Below, in pieces: positions 12,101-27,100 of a stretch of DNA of 64,000 bases. Source of the stretch: Anisakis pegreffii (taxonomy: Eukaryota > Nematoda > Chromadorea > Rhabditida > Anisakidae); NCBI GenBank assembly GCA_035041965.1, contig JAPYMA010000752.1:39585-103584 (forward strand), given 5' to 3'. Positions within the stretch are counted from its first letter, which is position 1, and every line of letters starts with the position of its first letter. The translations under genes were made by a program, and so were the position numbers. A model generated the notes under the pieces. It did not search any database. It saw only the letters and a program-made list of their open reading frames with translations, and was not told the origin of the DNA.

Positions 12101-15100
12101 TACTTCGAAGTATCGGCTAATAAAGAGTGAATTGTTTTCAGCTACCAACAAACAATGTTGTCGATCTTCGAGTACGTGCCGTATCTGTGCAGAATGAGCA
12201 GTCCCCACCCAGTCCTGAGGTTCGCGCAAGAACCAAGTGTTTAGCTCCCTCACAACCGCCTCAAGGTGTTCGTTTGGATGCACCTTCAACAAACGAAGTT
12301 CGAGTATCATGGGCCAGACCTGGTAAAGATACATGGCAATGTGATCAGTTGAATTTCGATATTGCTTATCGTGTGAGCAATCAACCAGAACGTGTGATAC
12401 CCGTGCCTGGTGACCAAACGGAGTACGTATTCTCGGCTGAACCAAATTCACGATGGGCCATCAAATTGCGTTCCAGCAATCAAGTGGGATCGAGTCCATG
12501 GAGTTCAGAGCAAACAATAATGACACGACAGGGAACGCCTGGAGTAGTGCGTGACTTGAGACTTCGAGCTAGAGGACCTAATGAAGTGCATGTTCAGTGG
12601 TCACCACCACTCGTACAACGCGGCACGATTGTTGGTTATGATATCAGTTACCGTCTTAAACATCGTCTCGCATGTCCAAATGAAGAGCCGCGCGATGTGA
12701 GTCGTGATTTCATCACTGTTTATAATCACAAAGATTTGGAGTATACGCTTACGGGTTTACTACCTTTCTCACTGTATGAAGTTCGGGTCAGAGCACGAAC
12801 TACTGAGTTGGGACCCGAGGAAACAAGAGAGATCGCTACTGAACAGCAACCACCAAGTTCACCTCCACTTAATCTTCAAACCGGATACGCTCTTGAGCGT
12901 TCCATTAATTTCCAGTGGGAACCAGTTGATTGCTCTCAAAGACATGGTCATATCACAAGTTATGAATATGAGATACTTGGACAAGATGACTGGGCTAAAT
13001 TAGAGCGACAAATAGCGAATACAACTGATAATAAGGTGACAATTGACGGACTCACACCATTCACTAAATATGTGATGCGTGTTAAAGCATTTAATAGTAT
13101 TGGTGGTGGACCAAACACCGAGAACTTGGATGCAATGACTGCAAAGGCTGATGCACCTTTACCACCGCAAGATTTGGTTGTTGCACTGGAGGGAACCGAT
13201 TTCTTCATGGTGTCGTGGCTACCTCCATACCCACCGTATGGACCACACGATGGTTATAGACTTCGATATCAGCTACTGAAGGGTGACACATGGAAGGTGA
13301 TTGAGAAGAACGTAAAAGATCCAGCATTAGAATGCCCTCTTGAAAGTCCTCGTTATTGCTTCAATGTGACCGGACTCGAGAACGGTCAGCAATATCGTGT
13401 TCAGGTAGCGACACATATTGAAGGTGGCTCATATGGACCTTGGTGCAGTCCAATAATCGCCAACACCCTTCAAGTAATGCCAGATGCTCCAAGAGCGATT
13501 GAATTGATCGATAAAACAGACCATTCACTGCACATCAGATGGTTACCTCCATTAGATCCAATGGGGTATATAACACAATACAGATTGAGTATTGTATCCA
13601 TGGAAGATCCACGCGATCATGTCAAAACATACCTAGTTGATCATCCAACGCTCACATACCTCTTCGAGCATCTGCAACCCGAAACGTCCTATAACGTCAG
13701 CATCTCAGCCGGTACTAAGCGGGGATTCGGTCCAGTAATCTGGACACGTTATTCGACTGACCCATTCAAGTTGCCCGCTGTATCACAAGCACCACAAGTT
13801 ACACCAGACGGTATCAATGGACTGGATGTGCAATGGAATGGCCTGATGGATCCAAAGAATAGAATACGTGGTTATGTCGTTGAGGTTCGTCCCAGTGATA
13901 ATCCAACGTTCACAGAATATGGGGGTATCGTGAACCATGATTCCGTGAAACGAATTTATCATTCGAAATTGGCGAATCTTGATGCAGATACTCTGTACTT
14001 TGTTCGAATCAAAGCTGTCGACAAGAAACAACGTGTCAGTGAGCCGAGCCCAGAAGGACGAGGAAGAACGGGATGTGCAGGTTGGTAAATTCTTGAAGCT
14101 ACATTTTCAGACGGCTACGTTTAGACAATATCTTGATTTTGAGAAATTCTCGGAAAATTTTTTTTTCAAAACTTCTCGGCTAGATTTTTTCATTCCCAAT
14201 ATCAAGTAAAGAGAAATTACCTGAATTAGTGATAATGGTGATAATAGAGAGGCATAAACTCGTAATGAGTTGGATTCGTTGATTAAACACATAAATGGAC
14301 TTGAATCAATTCGTCCACCATCAAGAACTACACGACAACACCACGACAGTGAAATTATGTTTTAGCCCCACGATCACCACCATCCAATGTGAATGCGCAA
14401 TCGCCATCATCAACACAAGTTCGTGTCAACTGGCTTGCCCCAGTTCAAAGTTCATGGCTTTGTTCGAATATCAAATACAAAATCGAATACCAAAACGGTA
14501 CTGCACCAAGAAAACAGATTGATCTACCAAGGTATTCATTCGCATCGTTTTCTTTTTCACAATAGATTTTAAACATGGTCTTATCGGCTATTATCATAAT
14601 GAAAGAATTAATGAATTGAATATGAAATTTTTCTGCATGAATTAAATATGAAATTCTAATAATAAAGGATAAAAGTTGCAGCGGAACAACTGAACAAGTT
14701 CTCGACTCAGCTCCAAACACGATTTGGCGTGTGCGCGTTCGTGTTGAGAATGAGGCTGGTGCTTCGGACTGGAGTAAAGAAGTATCGGTAACAACCGGCG
14801 AAGGTGCACCAGGTCCCATCGGTGACTTGGATGCCAGAGCAACCGGTCCGAATGCAGCGATTGTGACATGGAGAGCACCGGTTCAACCGAATGGTCAAAT
14901 AACCGGCTATACGGTGGTATATCAACTGAAATCAAGAGGTGAATGCGGTCCTCGTACATCGCAACCGATCACGAAGCACGTTCGTGGTGAAAAACTCACA
15001 CTTGATGATCTTCTGCCAGACTCCACGTACGAAATTCATGTTGTCGCACATACCTCACAAACCGGACCTCAATCCGAAACGGTCACATTGACTACTGAAG

Positions 15101-18100
15101 AAGCACGTAAGTCATCTGAATATTCCTCGTTCTTCTATTGAGATCGCGAATTTACGACAATACTTCTTTTCACTAATACATTTTTTTGATCGATAGTTCA
15201 GTGATAAAGGTGTGATTACATTCATACAAGTTACCAAAACGAGCATTGACCTTATCAGTTTAAGGCATCTTCACATAGTTGCGAAATCGAATTGTGATCC
15301 GCATTATTATCATAGATTATCTAAATATTAGGATGAGAACGTAGTAATTCACGGCGTTCATATTCCGAAAGGAAAATAATTAAGCGCGATGTTTATGTCT
15401 GCAAAGGTTTGCAAAATTTCTGTCTCGCAAGCGATTGCATTGAACGTATTTCAGCACCGACCGGACCACCACAGCACGTTCACATGAGTTCAGTGACACA
15501 GACTCGAGGAGATCTGTTATGGAATGAACCGGATTGTGAAGCAAGGAATGGCAAAATAATGGAATATGATTATCAGCTGGAAAGTATCGATAAATGGGAT
15601 GAAAACCGTGTGGATCATAGCATTGCTCGACGCGTTTCGTTCGATCAATTGGTGCCTTATACCAGGTATCGAGCTCGAGTTCGAGCCACTAACTCCAAAG
15701 GTGAAGGACCTTACTCGGAATGGACTTCATTCCAAACACTACCTGCATGTGAGTTGAATTCACTGCTCCACTTTCACTTTGAAGCAATGAACATGTCAGT
15801 TGTAATGTATGTGATTCACCTTCAACTGTGTTCAAGCGTTCAATTCTGTTTCTCCATCCAACTTTGCGATGACATTCAGTTTCGATTACTTTGATAAAAT
15901 AGCAAAATTGTTCGCGAGATAGTTTTTGTTTTTAGAGGTAGAAAAATTTCGCATGAAGTATTTGTTGCATATATCTGCGATGGACCGAATCATATCATCT
16001 GGTTTATTTTGTTGCAGCACCACCACAGCCTTCTGATCTCAACGAAGAACGATCATTCCCGCATGCCATCGAAATATCATTCCTACCTCCTTCACCACCA
16101 CATGGAGTGATCAATGAGTATCGTATACGACAGACACCATCTGGACAGGTTCATATCTTCATTTTCTTCTGAATGCATCTTCATCTGCCGTAATGTCTGA
16201 CTTGATTCAACAACTTCTGTTTCCCGGGATTATCATATCTTGAAAGTTTCTTGTGGTCTACAAATCAAAAAATGAACGTGACGAATTGACCAATATTTTG
16301 GATGCTTCCAGCATTCATTTCGCTGCTTTTGTTGACTATTAGTCATTTGCAATGAAATTCTGTAATTTCAAGTTGAACTACAAAGAAGTTCGCGCACCAG
16401 CAGCCAGAATGGAGTGTTCAGATGCGACCAAACGAGACCGAAAGTGCTATCGAGTAGCTAATCTTGAACCAGAACAGGAATATGAGATACAAGTGGCTGG
16501 GCATACTGATGGAGGTGGTTGGGGCGAATGGAGCGAACCGTTGAATGCACAAACTCATGAACAAAGTGAGAGAATTCGTTATATTACCAATGAATTCGTT
16601 ATTTTTCATCGAATCTTGTTTTTATTAACTACAAGACTTACTGATGTAACGAGCGTTGATGAATTCATCAAAACTGAAACCAATTCTAGACTTGGAAGGA
16701 TTGAGAATCTTTCAAAGTCAGAATTCGTCGTAATCATTTCCTAATGAATATCTTCCACTGATTGATTCGTTTTGAATTTGATGACAGTTGGGCATAATGT
16801 AATGAAACGCATCAAATTTGTTTGTAGATATTCCTGTTCTCGAAAGACAGTTGCAAGTGGTCGACACAAAACCAACAAGCATCACTGTTAAGTGGCAAGG
16901 CCTAGATCCAGAGCAGGTATTGTTTTGAATACGAGCATGTTTCATTCTGATATAGTTCGATATCTCACACTTTTCATTCTGAATATTGTTCGATGCATTT
17001 GCTTGTGTTTAGCTCCTTTGTCAGAAATGATAGATTGAACGTGTATTGCCATTGCATAGATTTTCGAATATTTGTGCATCAATCAAATATTGCAACAGTC
17101 GTTGTGATTGCATTGAAGAACGCCGATAGGAAGGCATAATTAACTGTTCCCATATTCCTTTGACTACAGGCAGCGCACGTTGTTGGATATATACTGGAAT
17201 ATAAATCTGAGAATGAGGCTGACGACTGGCAAGAATATAATGGCATAACGAGACATCGATCTCGACAGAACGAATACAAGGTTCAAGTTCGTGGTCTCGA
17301 AGAAGCAACCGAATACTTCTTCCGTTTGAAAGTGATTGGTAAGAACGATAAAAGAGGCGAACCTGGACCTGAGGTCAAAGCTGTGACCAACTGTGGACGT
17401 AAGCCCTTTTTTCATTCGCCTGATCTTTTCAGAGCGATCACTGAAAATATGAGATATTCGGTGAAATTGTCTAGTAGTGCAATTAAATCATGAATGGTCG
17501 TCTATTAGAAAGAACGCTTCATGGTTTAAGAAGACTACACATATGGTAATAGCAAAAGAGAATATGATCGGAAGACCATAAAATTCAGAGCACGAAATGG
17601 ACGTCTAATGCTAGATTCTAGTATGACGAATGCAACGTGCTTGCGATCTTGAGGCACTTCATACAATGTGATTGTCGTTCATGATTAATCATGATTTTTT
17701 CTATACTTATGTTTCTTTCTACATCTATGATCAACATTTACGACTTATGCACTATGATCTGGAATCAGCAGTTATTCGTTATTTTATGTGACATATAGTT
17801 TTCAAGATTAACCGTTGAATTTTTAACCATTGTAAATTGTAAGCCCACCGAAATTGCAAGGATGATAGATGAAATCAATGAAATAACATTCCAGGACCAG
17901 AAGAGCCTCCAGCAGATGTGAAGTTGGAATCAGTTGACTTCGAGACGATCAAATTGTCATGGAAGAATCCAAATGAAGAGTCATGGAAATGCGATGAGAT
18001 TGAATACGTTATTGATTTTGTGAACACAACATCTCGTGGAGTAATGAGTGTTCCACTCGATTCACCTGAAGAATTGCTCCTTTCAACACTACCTGGAACG

Positions 18101-21100
18101 AAGTGGCAAATTCGAATGCGTACACAAACTGTTGAAGATGGCCAGAAGCCGCATTATAGTGCATGGAGTGATCGTATTTCGCTGATAACCCAAGCACTCC
18201 CTGGTGAATTATTCGTCAAAGTTGAGCCAAAGAGTCCACAGTCTGCAACAGTGATTTGGGATTTAGCGGATGAAGATCAAAAATGGAATTACGGCGTTGA
18301 TATAACTTATAAATTGAAGCAGTTAGGTGGCTGCACTGATACGCAAAGTACTGATCACGAACCCATAACAAGATACAATGTTCAAGATAAACAAATCCTT
18401 ATCGAAGATCTGAAACCTGGTTCTGAATATGAAGTCATTGTGACACCACGTAAACCACCAACGCTGCACTCATCAATTGAAGCACCAAAAACCGTTCGTC
18501 GCTTCCGTACAAAGTCAGACGTACCAGGTGGAGCACCAACAAACTTGCGGAGTGATTCTCGTAAAGATACTGAAATCGGTTTCAAATGGGACGCACCTTT
18601 GTGTGAGGATCAGAACGGGAAAATAACACAATACGAATATCAAGTGAGTGGTATTGAGGAATGGAATGAAGGACAACGTGAAGGAGTTACGCCAAGAACG
18701 AATACGGTTGTTGATCAGTTGAAACCAGGCTCGCTTTATAATGTTCGTGTTCGTGCGTATACTAAGGAAGGTTCTGGACCATGGTCAGAAACCATACAAA
18801 TTCGTACGACTGGCTCCGAGTTAGGTGCACCACGCGAACTGACAGCCGTTCAAACGAAGGCGAAATCAATTCAACTCACTTGGTTACCACCTTATCCAGA
18901 ACGAGCGCAGGTTGTTGCTTATAAGATCCGTCACAGTCCACGCGCTGACGATTCGAATCCGGTGGAAGTTGAGCTATCGGGTGATGATCTGAGCTGTTCG
19001 GGATTCAGGAGTCCGTTGATAACGAGCGAGAATTTGTGTGGAACTGCAGTGGGGCTTCATCCGGACACGACGTACAGATTTGCTGTTCGGGTTAGAATCT
19101 TTCGATATTTTGAACAGTTTACAATTATGTCCATCAGAATTCACTTGATTCCATTAATATGAAGCGAATTATTTTGCAACGCAAAAACGAACGCTCTTGT
19201 TAGCAAAAATTAGCACCATGCTTGAATGGTCGTCGTTCAGGCTCAATCGACAAATGGTAACTGGGGTGACTGGTCTCCATCTTACTTCGCAACAACGCGA
19301 ACAGTTGACGATGGTCCTATACCTGGTAAACTACGATTGGTTTCCGCAGGGCATGATAATCTCCGAGTGAACTGGACTGTACCGCCAGTTATTCGAGATC
19401 TAATCGATGAATATTTGGTAAGTATTGCCGTGATTGTTGTGTTCAATTGCACAAATTTGCGAAGTAGCGTACTTTGCACTCAAGCACGAAAGCCTATCTT
19501 GAGATGAAGTCAGGTGTCCTTCATAAGTGCTACTTGGTACATATTCTGAGTTTAGAACATAAGTATTACAGGTGAACATTTCATTGGCAAGCTCGCTCGA
19601 TCAGCATCCACATGAGTTCAGAACGCCCGGTTCACAAACTGATTATCATTTCCACGGATTGGATCCGATTACTCATTATAATATCACTGTACAAGGTCTT
19701 TCTGAAGGCAAACGGCTTTGGTTCATCTCAGAAGTATTCGCAACCACAGATTTCGGTACGTGATCTGAATAAGAAGCTCAAGCATTCACGTCTTTGAGAA
19801 CTGGAAGACATTAATGCGTTTTACTTTATACGGCAAACTGATCAATGTTGCGATCAAAAATTTATTTGAATAGTTCATATGAACCGATTTGATTTGTAGC
19901 GGAGGGACTGCTGTCGTGGTTACCGTCACCAACCGATTTGAAATTACTCGAAAAATCTGATACAATGATGCACGTTGCGTGGAGCCCACCAGAAATATTC
20001 GATCCACAATATAAAGATCTCATTACTCATTATCGTGTATGTTTGCACTTATTCTACTTGTAATATAAGATAACTTTGTGGTTTCTTCAACTCTAGATGT
20101 GCTAAACAAGTATTCTTTATTTTAAAGAACGTGGAAGGGCAGATCATTCTACTGTTTTCCTCATTCTTTATTCAATCTACATGCTTTATTCGTTTCCTGA
20201 CAAACGGATATCGATTTTATCACGACAAATAATTCTTGAAGGAACGCTCGGCCTGTTCGTTTCCACCAGATGGAAATAAAGACTGAGCGTTGAATCCATC
20301 TTTTCGTTCTGGAGTTTTCAGCGCAAAGGAGTCCAACTTTTGTGCATCTTTCAGGTAACAATAGCTCCGTTCGATGCCATTCGAGGTAAAACTGGTCGGC
20401 CAAAGAACTACACTGTGCCATACCCAGGAAGTTCGATAAGATTTGAAGACCTAAGACCGGATACGATCTATAATGTCACTGTACAAGCGGGTACCGATAG
20501 TGGTTATGGACAGGTATTGTGGGGTACATACAGTACACTAGCACCTGGTCAAAGTCATATATTGAAGCTTGTATATCGTACACCAACCACATTGACCGTT
20601 GACTGGGAGCCAGTATGGCCAACTGATAGGGGATATGTGGTAAGTTTAATTCAAATGAATTGGACGATTGCAAAAATTTTTTTGGAGGGAGATGCTCATG
20701 CATACTTCATTTCTGCATGTTGCATCTTCACCAAATTGATCGATTCTTATTTCTTAAATCGAATCCCAATCATGTTTTATCTATCCCATTTCTCAGTTGA
20801 TTATTGCGATTACACAAGAATTTTGCATTCAGCTAACGTGGAAATCACTTCATTCCACGAATCCGTTCACTCGTCTCAACGTCATCAGATCAGCACAACT
20901 CGATGGTACCGCAACAAATTACACCATCCGAAATCTCGAACCATCAACTGTCTATAACGTAACACTACAACCACGCGGCATAGCTGATATGGCATATGGC
21001 GTATATGCAACACTACCGCCAGGATGGTTTGTAGTACGTAACTTGGTGTACTGCGATCGAACGAATTATGCTGTGTCGCTGAACTGGGAACCAATCGATT

Positions 21101-24100
21101 TGGATATGGCAACACATTATCAGACCAGATATTTACGTCTCAAAGAGCATGACGCTGTCTGGAATGAGGAACAACCACAAAGAGCTGTTGAACTGCTGTG
21201 TCCAAAAGATGGTTGCAATCGAAATTGTTACTTAGTTTACAATCTTGAACATAATCCTGCTGAATACGTGTTTCAAGTGAGAGCAAAAGTGAGTAACACT
21301 TCCACATCTACTCTGAACTTCGCGAAATTTTCGCACATTTTCCATTCGTTACAACATAATGTCCGAAAAAATACCGTCAAAACAGTTATTTTTTGGTGCT
21401 AAACAAGAGATTCATTGTGGAAGTTCAACAAAATCAGTCCTGAACTTGTTTTGAATGAAATCAAAACCAGCGAATATTTCACCTCATCAAAGAAGAGATT
21501 AAGCAAGAAAGATTACTGAACGTGTATATTTGATTGAAATTCACACCAATAATCATGCTGATGGCTTTGTTTTGAATCGAGTTAGCACTCAGGTGAACAA
21601 TCAATGGAACCATTGGAAAACGGCTGGTAAGCCAAGTGTTGTTGATAAGTTTGATCGGAAGAAGGGATGCTGTATTGTTCCTCCACCGTATATCGTTGAA
21701 CACATCGGCGCACCGGGTACATTCTGGGAAGTGGACATTGCTCCGGTAGAGTCACGACCGAAGAACATCTCGTGAGCACAGCATTTCTGTATTCAATTCG
21801 TTACTTCTCATCAAAAAATGCAACAGCAATCATATTGACTGAATCCAAAAGTCCATCGGGGACTAGTAGCACTCATTTTTCAGACAAAATGAAATGGATT
21901 CCTTCGTCTGGCTGATGTTGAAGACAGAATGCACTGAAGCAGAGGAATCAATACAATATTTCCTCTGTTTCACTCTGTCATTTTGTTGTCAGCGCAGTTA
22001 CCTTTCCGATACTTATTCTAGAGCACATTAGATGTATGAAAAGTATGAACTAGTAATTTGACAGAGTTTTGGTTATTTCTTTCATCAATTCGGTAATAAC
22101 ATTTTGTCAAACAAATGAATCCATCAAATCAATCTGCTTAGTCTCTAACTCTTCAAATCGAATTTTTATTTTGATTGTTTCACTGAGTGAGTATCGTTAT
22201 TTACCACAGCACGAATGCTAGTATATCGTCCAAAGAGGTCAAAAATGTTTTCGACGAAGAACGCAAACCATGATTCGGTTTTGCTTAGCTTCGGAAGGAT
22301 GTCAAATACGAAAATTGCCTGTCTCAATTCATATTTCAACCCTTACTTAAAATCTTATTTCCCCTTACAATGTCCTATTTTAAATAGGTATATTACACCA
22401 AGCAAAAACAGTCTCATTGAAATTAAACAAATCCACTGATCACGTCTTCATTCACTGTCCTTTAAATTACTCTCCAAACAGATCTAAGTCATTATTTGAT
22501 TCTTAATTTTCAATCAGATTTTGTACTCATAATCGCTAATTGTAAGAGAAGGATCAGAAATAAAAGTTCGATATGTAGCTGACTGAAAAAAATTTCTACT
22601 TTGGCCCTCTGTGCTCCTCTGAATAATTAATAATCATTTACACTTTCCATTCTCAATTCTCATAAGAATTGCCATTCATCATAGATGTAAAATTCACGAT
22701 CTAATCATGCGTGCCAACAAGTTTATTGATGATGTTCATATGTAATAACTCCCAAATGAAATTGGTAAACTGCGAAAGTAAGCAACGAAATTTTGATCAT
22801 TGACAAAATCAAATTGCAGTCGTTACTACGTGGTTGTTGATGAACGCGAACCAGCCGGCAATACGAATTGGACCGAACTAACCGATAAAGTAACAGCATC
22901 CAAACAAAAATTACCGTACTATGTTGCTGCATCATTCAACGCGGATACGTTGCAATCGCCTAGCAAAGTGCGCATCGGTGATGGCTCTGTAATTGGTGGC
23001 TATTTGAATTATCCACTTGTTAAAGGCAAAAAGTATAACTACGAAATTTACTCACTTTGGGAACTGGATGGTAAACCGGCTGTTGTGGCACGTCAAAGAG
23101 GTGAGTGCTCATACAATTACGTTTATTTGATGGGATTGAGTCAATTTCAATCTGTATTTCTATTATTATTCGACTTTTTTAAATTGCGTATTAATAATTG
23201 GATAATTTCATCACAAATTTCATGCGCCAGAAGATAATGTGATCGTAAAGTGCATTCACATTTTGGGTTCATTCTGTTGCCGAGAATTAGGTAGATGATT
23301 CGTGAAAAAAATTGGGAGATTGCTTCTAAATATTTTGAGAATATACATGCTGAATACGAAACGAATTCTTTTTACAATGTTATGGCGTTGGAAAGTTTTT
23401 TCAGCATCGCTATCAATCAAAAAATCGTAGTAATGTTAACGCTAAAATTTATCACATCGACTTTTGTTGTATTTCATTCGCTCTCTGAATAGTCTTACGT
23501 GATTCTTGTTTCTCAAAACATTTTACAATGTTATATTAAGCGATTCTCTTTGCTGTTTCCGTAAATCACGGGAAATTTTCGAGATAACTTCATATGAACT
23601 CCAGTTTTACGATTACAATAGCAATGTCCAATAGTAAACCATTAATTGTCACACTCATTATGATTGCTCAGATTCTACTTCCTCCCGATGTTGAATAGCT
23701 TTTGAGAATTTTCATTTCTCATTTTACAGTTTATCTTAAAATCGACGAACAACTTAGACATAAGACATATTCTGTCGAGATAAACCGTTTCCTATTAAGT
23801 TTTCAATTAGGTGAAATTATACTCGCGAAATGTTCTTGTTCAAGGACTCTGTTAAGTTTAGAATGATAATTGTGCTGAATAATTGCACAATCAAGTCGAC
23901 ATTTTCAATCGTCAAGATATTGCAATTTGATAAGATTTTATCAGTAGATTACAAACATGTTATTCTCAATTATGCGACGAAACCTGATCTGTTCTGAGCA
24001 TACGAATGCGATATACGTGCTGCAGCAAAAACGCCCTTCATCTGAAACCTTGCACATTATCCGAAATATGCTCATTCCAATATGATCTGACCAGAAACAT

Positions 24101-27100
24101 TCCTACGAAACTTTTCAACATACAGTCAAAAGTAATATTTCCTGTGTATTATTTGCTATCACGAAACGCACACAGCATTGCATGCGCGCAATGAAATGAT
24201 AGTCTAAAAAGTCAACGAAAACGGTTAATAGCGTTGAGTTTAATATTGTTCACCGTGTGCTGCTTGCGTAATGATTGAAATGATAACGAGTGATTGCGCG
24301 TAGTTTGTTTGATTGAAATAATAAATTTATTCGAAAGTTATTTATGGCAGCTCAACGTGATACAGTTCATGAAAATGAGAGCATCGAAAAGTGAATTCAC
24401 TGAGAGAGCATTGGCGGTTTTAGATGGATGCAAAAAGGTGTTGAATGGGCAATAGTTGACTGCATGGTTGTGACTTTATTAGATAAATCATTAGATTGAA
24501 TACGACGTCGTCCTGACGTTGTGAAATTCACGGCCAATTTCATCATCAGGTCTCCTCTTCGCATCATCACGCTAATATGGGCGGTGTACTGCCTGATGGT
24601 ACGATTATGTTTATTTTTTGAGATATTTATTCATGAGAAACATAATTTGCAGCCTCATAAAAGCTATAATGAAAAGCCTCTAAGCATTCATCTGTCAAGT
24701 GTTGCAGCCCTAATGATTCTGATGATTTGCTCTGTCTAGACATAAGTTGATCTTGATTACGTGCATTGTTGTTTCGGTGCAATTCCATCACATGAGTCAT
24801 GCGAAGGCTGAAGTTGATTTTGCAATCGTCTATTCGCTATAAATCTCACACTATCCTTTGCAAATTGTTGGCATTCAAGGTCTAGCAGGTGCAAGTTGCA
24901 GAACATGAGGAAATTTTCTGATCAGCCCGAAACTAAATTTAAAGAATGATTGATGATTTCTTAAATGAAAATTTTCCATAAAGATTCAATAATCTCTTGC
25001 TCAAATACCGGAAATGATTCATAGTCACGGTCTTAATCCATCTCTAAAATCAGTGTATTTCCAAACAAAAAAACGAATGAATGAACGTGAACATATGGTG
25101 TTAAGTACTTCAGTGTATCGGCATTGTTAATGTGTTCATGTGTTGATTGTACTCATCTGGGTGTGAATACTTTCCGAAATGATTTTGAGCAGCTGAACGG
25201 CTAAATGATTCCGACAGCAATTCAGTTACCCTTTCGTTAATGTTTCATCGTTAAGAGGTTGAATATTGTTGTTGGTGTGAAAAAGAGAAGAGGAGGGCGT
25301 TCAAAAAAATGAGGACAATTTATAAATTTTTTAAATGTTGATATAATGCTGACGATTGTGTTGGTATAAATGTGTTTCAGAAGTGAAAGGATGGTGGGCA
25401 CAAGTTGCTTGGTATTATTTACTGTTGCCTAGTTTACTTCTGCTATTGCTCAGCTGTTGTCTTGCGGCTCTGTGCTGCTATTTGTGAGTATTTCGAAACA
25501 GTCACATTCGATGTTCTCTTATCGTTTGACAACGTTTATCCCTTGCTCATCTCCTCGTTCTGTTTTAAAAATAATCAACCTTTAATCAATCAATCACTCA
25601 AAATCATTTTCTGCAACGAATTTCATTACAAAAAGCGAATCTCTTACACTGCATGTAAAGAAGTGACTATTGTGTGCGTTTGTTGCTGCTGTGTTTTTCT
25701 TCTTCGGCTGTTCTCGCTCCTCACAGGTCTATAATATTTCAATAATGCCTGAATCGTGTTGACCTTCTACTTAAATTCCCTGTTCCTTCTTCGTCCTTTC
25801 CCACCGAACCATTCATCCATCTTCATTAAATTCGGCAACATTTGAACACTGAAATACTTTTGAAATTCAACAAATTGGTTTTTGTTCAGCAACCCATTCG
25901 ATTCATTGGTGTCATATTGTTAGATACCCGAGAGGACAGTAGCTGATTTATTTGGCAGAATCCTGATAGGATTCGCTTGATGCCTTCCTCTGTTTGCATA
26001 TTACATTCTGTATTATAGCAGCTCAGTATTTCAAAAGTTTTTTCTAATCTATTTGAATCACCATTATGGCAGCAGTATACTACAGAGGTGAATAATTCAG
26101 TCCTTTTTTTAACGTTCATCACAATTTTTCGAAATATCGCTTGTGCTTAAAATTATCTGAACCAGACAACCATTCATGATAAAAATCTCTGAGATTCGTG
26201 GTCTGTTCAGTCACTGAAAAAGACCGACATTCTCTCTGATACCGATATGAGGCACCAGTCTCGTACTGATCATTCTTTACCTGTCTATATAACTGTCTCA
26301 ACACTTTATGCATCGTTTGAAAAAACCATACTGCATCGCAGTTGTTTAATGTTTTAGTAGCAGTGAATGCAGCTGTGCAAAGGAATGAATGTACGAAGGG
26401 CGCAAAAACCGTATTGTGTAATCTGAATCTCTTCTACAGTTTAATGGCATTACCGCAAAAATTTTCAGCTCATCCTTATTATGAAGCAAAAATCCATATT
26501 GAGAAGCGAATTCAGTTGCGTTGAGCAACGAAATTTTTGCTAGCAATTTTCTTTCTTGCTGATGAGTATATTTCATGTTGAAACTTACGGAGTGTAAAGA
26601 ACGTGATATGTTGCGCTATCAGCTATGAGAAGATGAACCGTGGCTTAGTTAATCAACCGTCCGCTCGAGAACAGAAATTACCTCTGCTTGCTGCATGATC
26701 TCGAATGAAAAGGGATCAGACAAATTTTGTAATCATGTTGTTGATTGATGAGGGTCATTCTTTTTTTTTGAATTCACCGGAACACGTTGCTTTTTTCACG
26801 ACCACTAGAGACACAGCAGCTCTCATAAGAGTTGTTGGATTTTTACAATCTCGATAGAGAAATCCACCACATCCTCAGCAGCTAACAAAATACTGTTCTA
26901 ACTATAAGATTATCATCTAAAATATCTCGTCATGCAAGAAAAGTAATGACGAATGAAAAGTGAAATCCGTACAGAAATAAGATGCTTACAACTCACGGCA
27001 TTTCAAATCTTTGCGAGAACATAACTAGGCCATCATTGCTGCATATGATATATATATATGCCGATGCCTCAACTCTTTATCAATTTGTTTTGCAACGAAT

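Noticed and set aside
25886..26313. Two overlapping minus-strand frames in the TM intron
   Set aside because: Different frames, no domain and no clear splice link; treated as chance.
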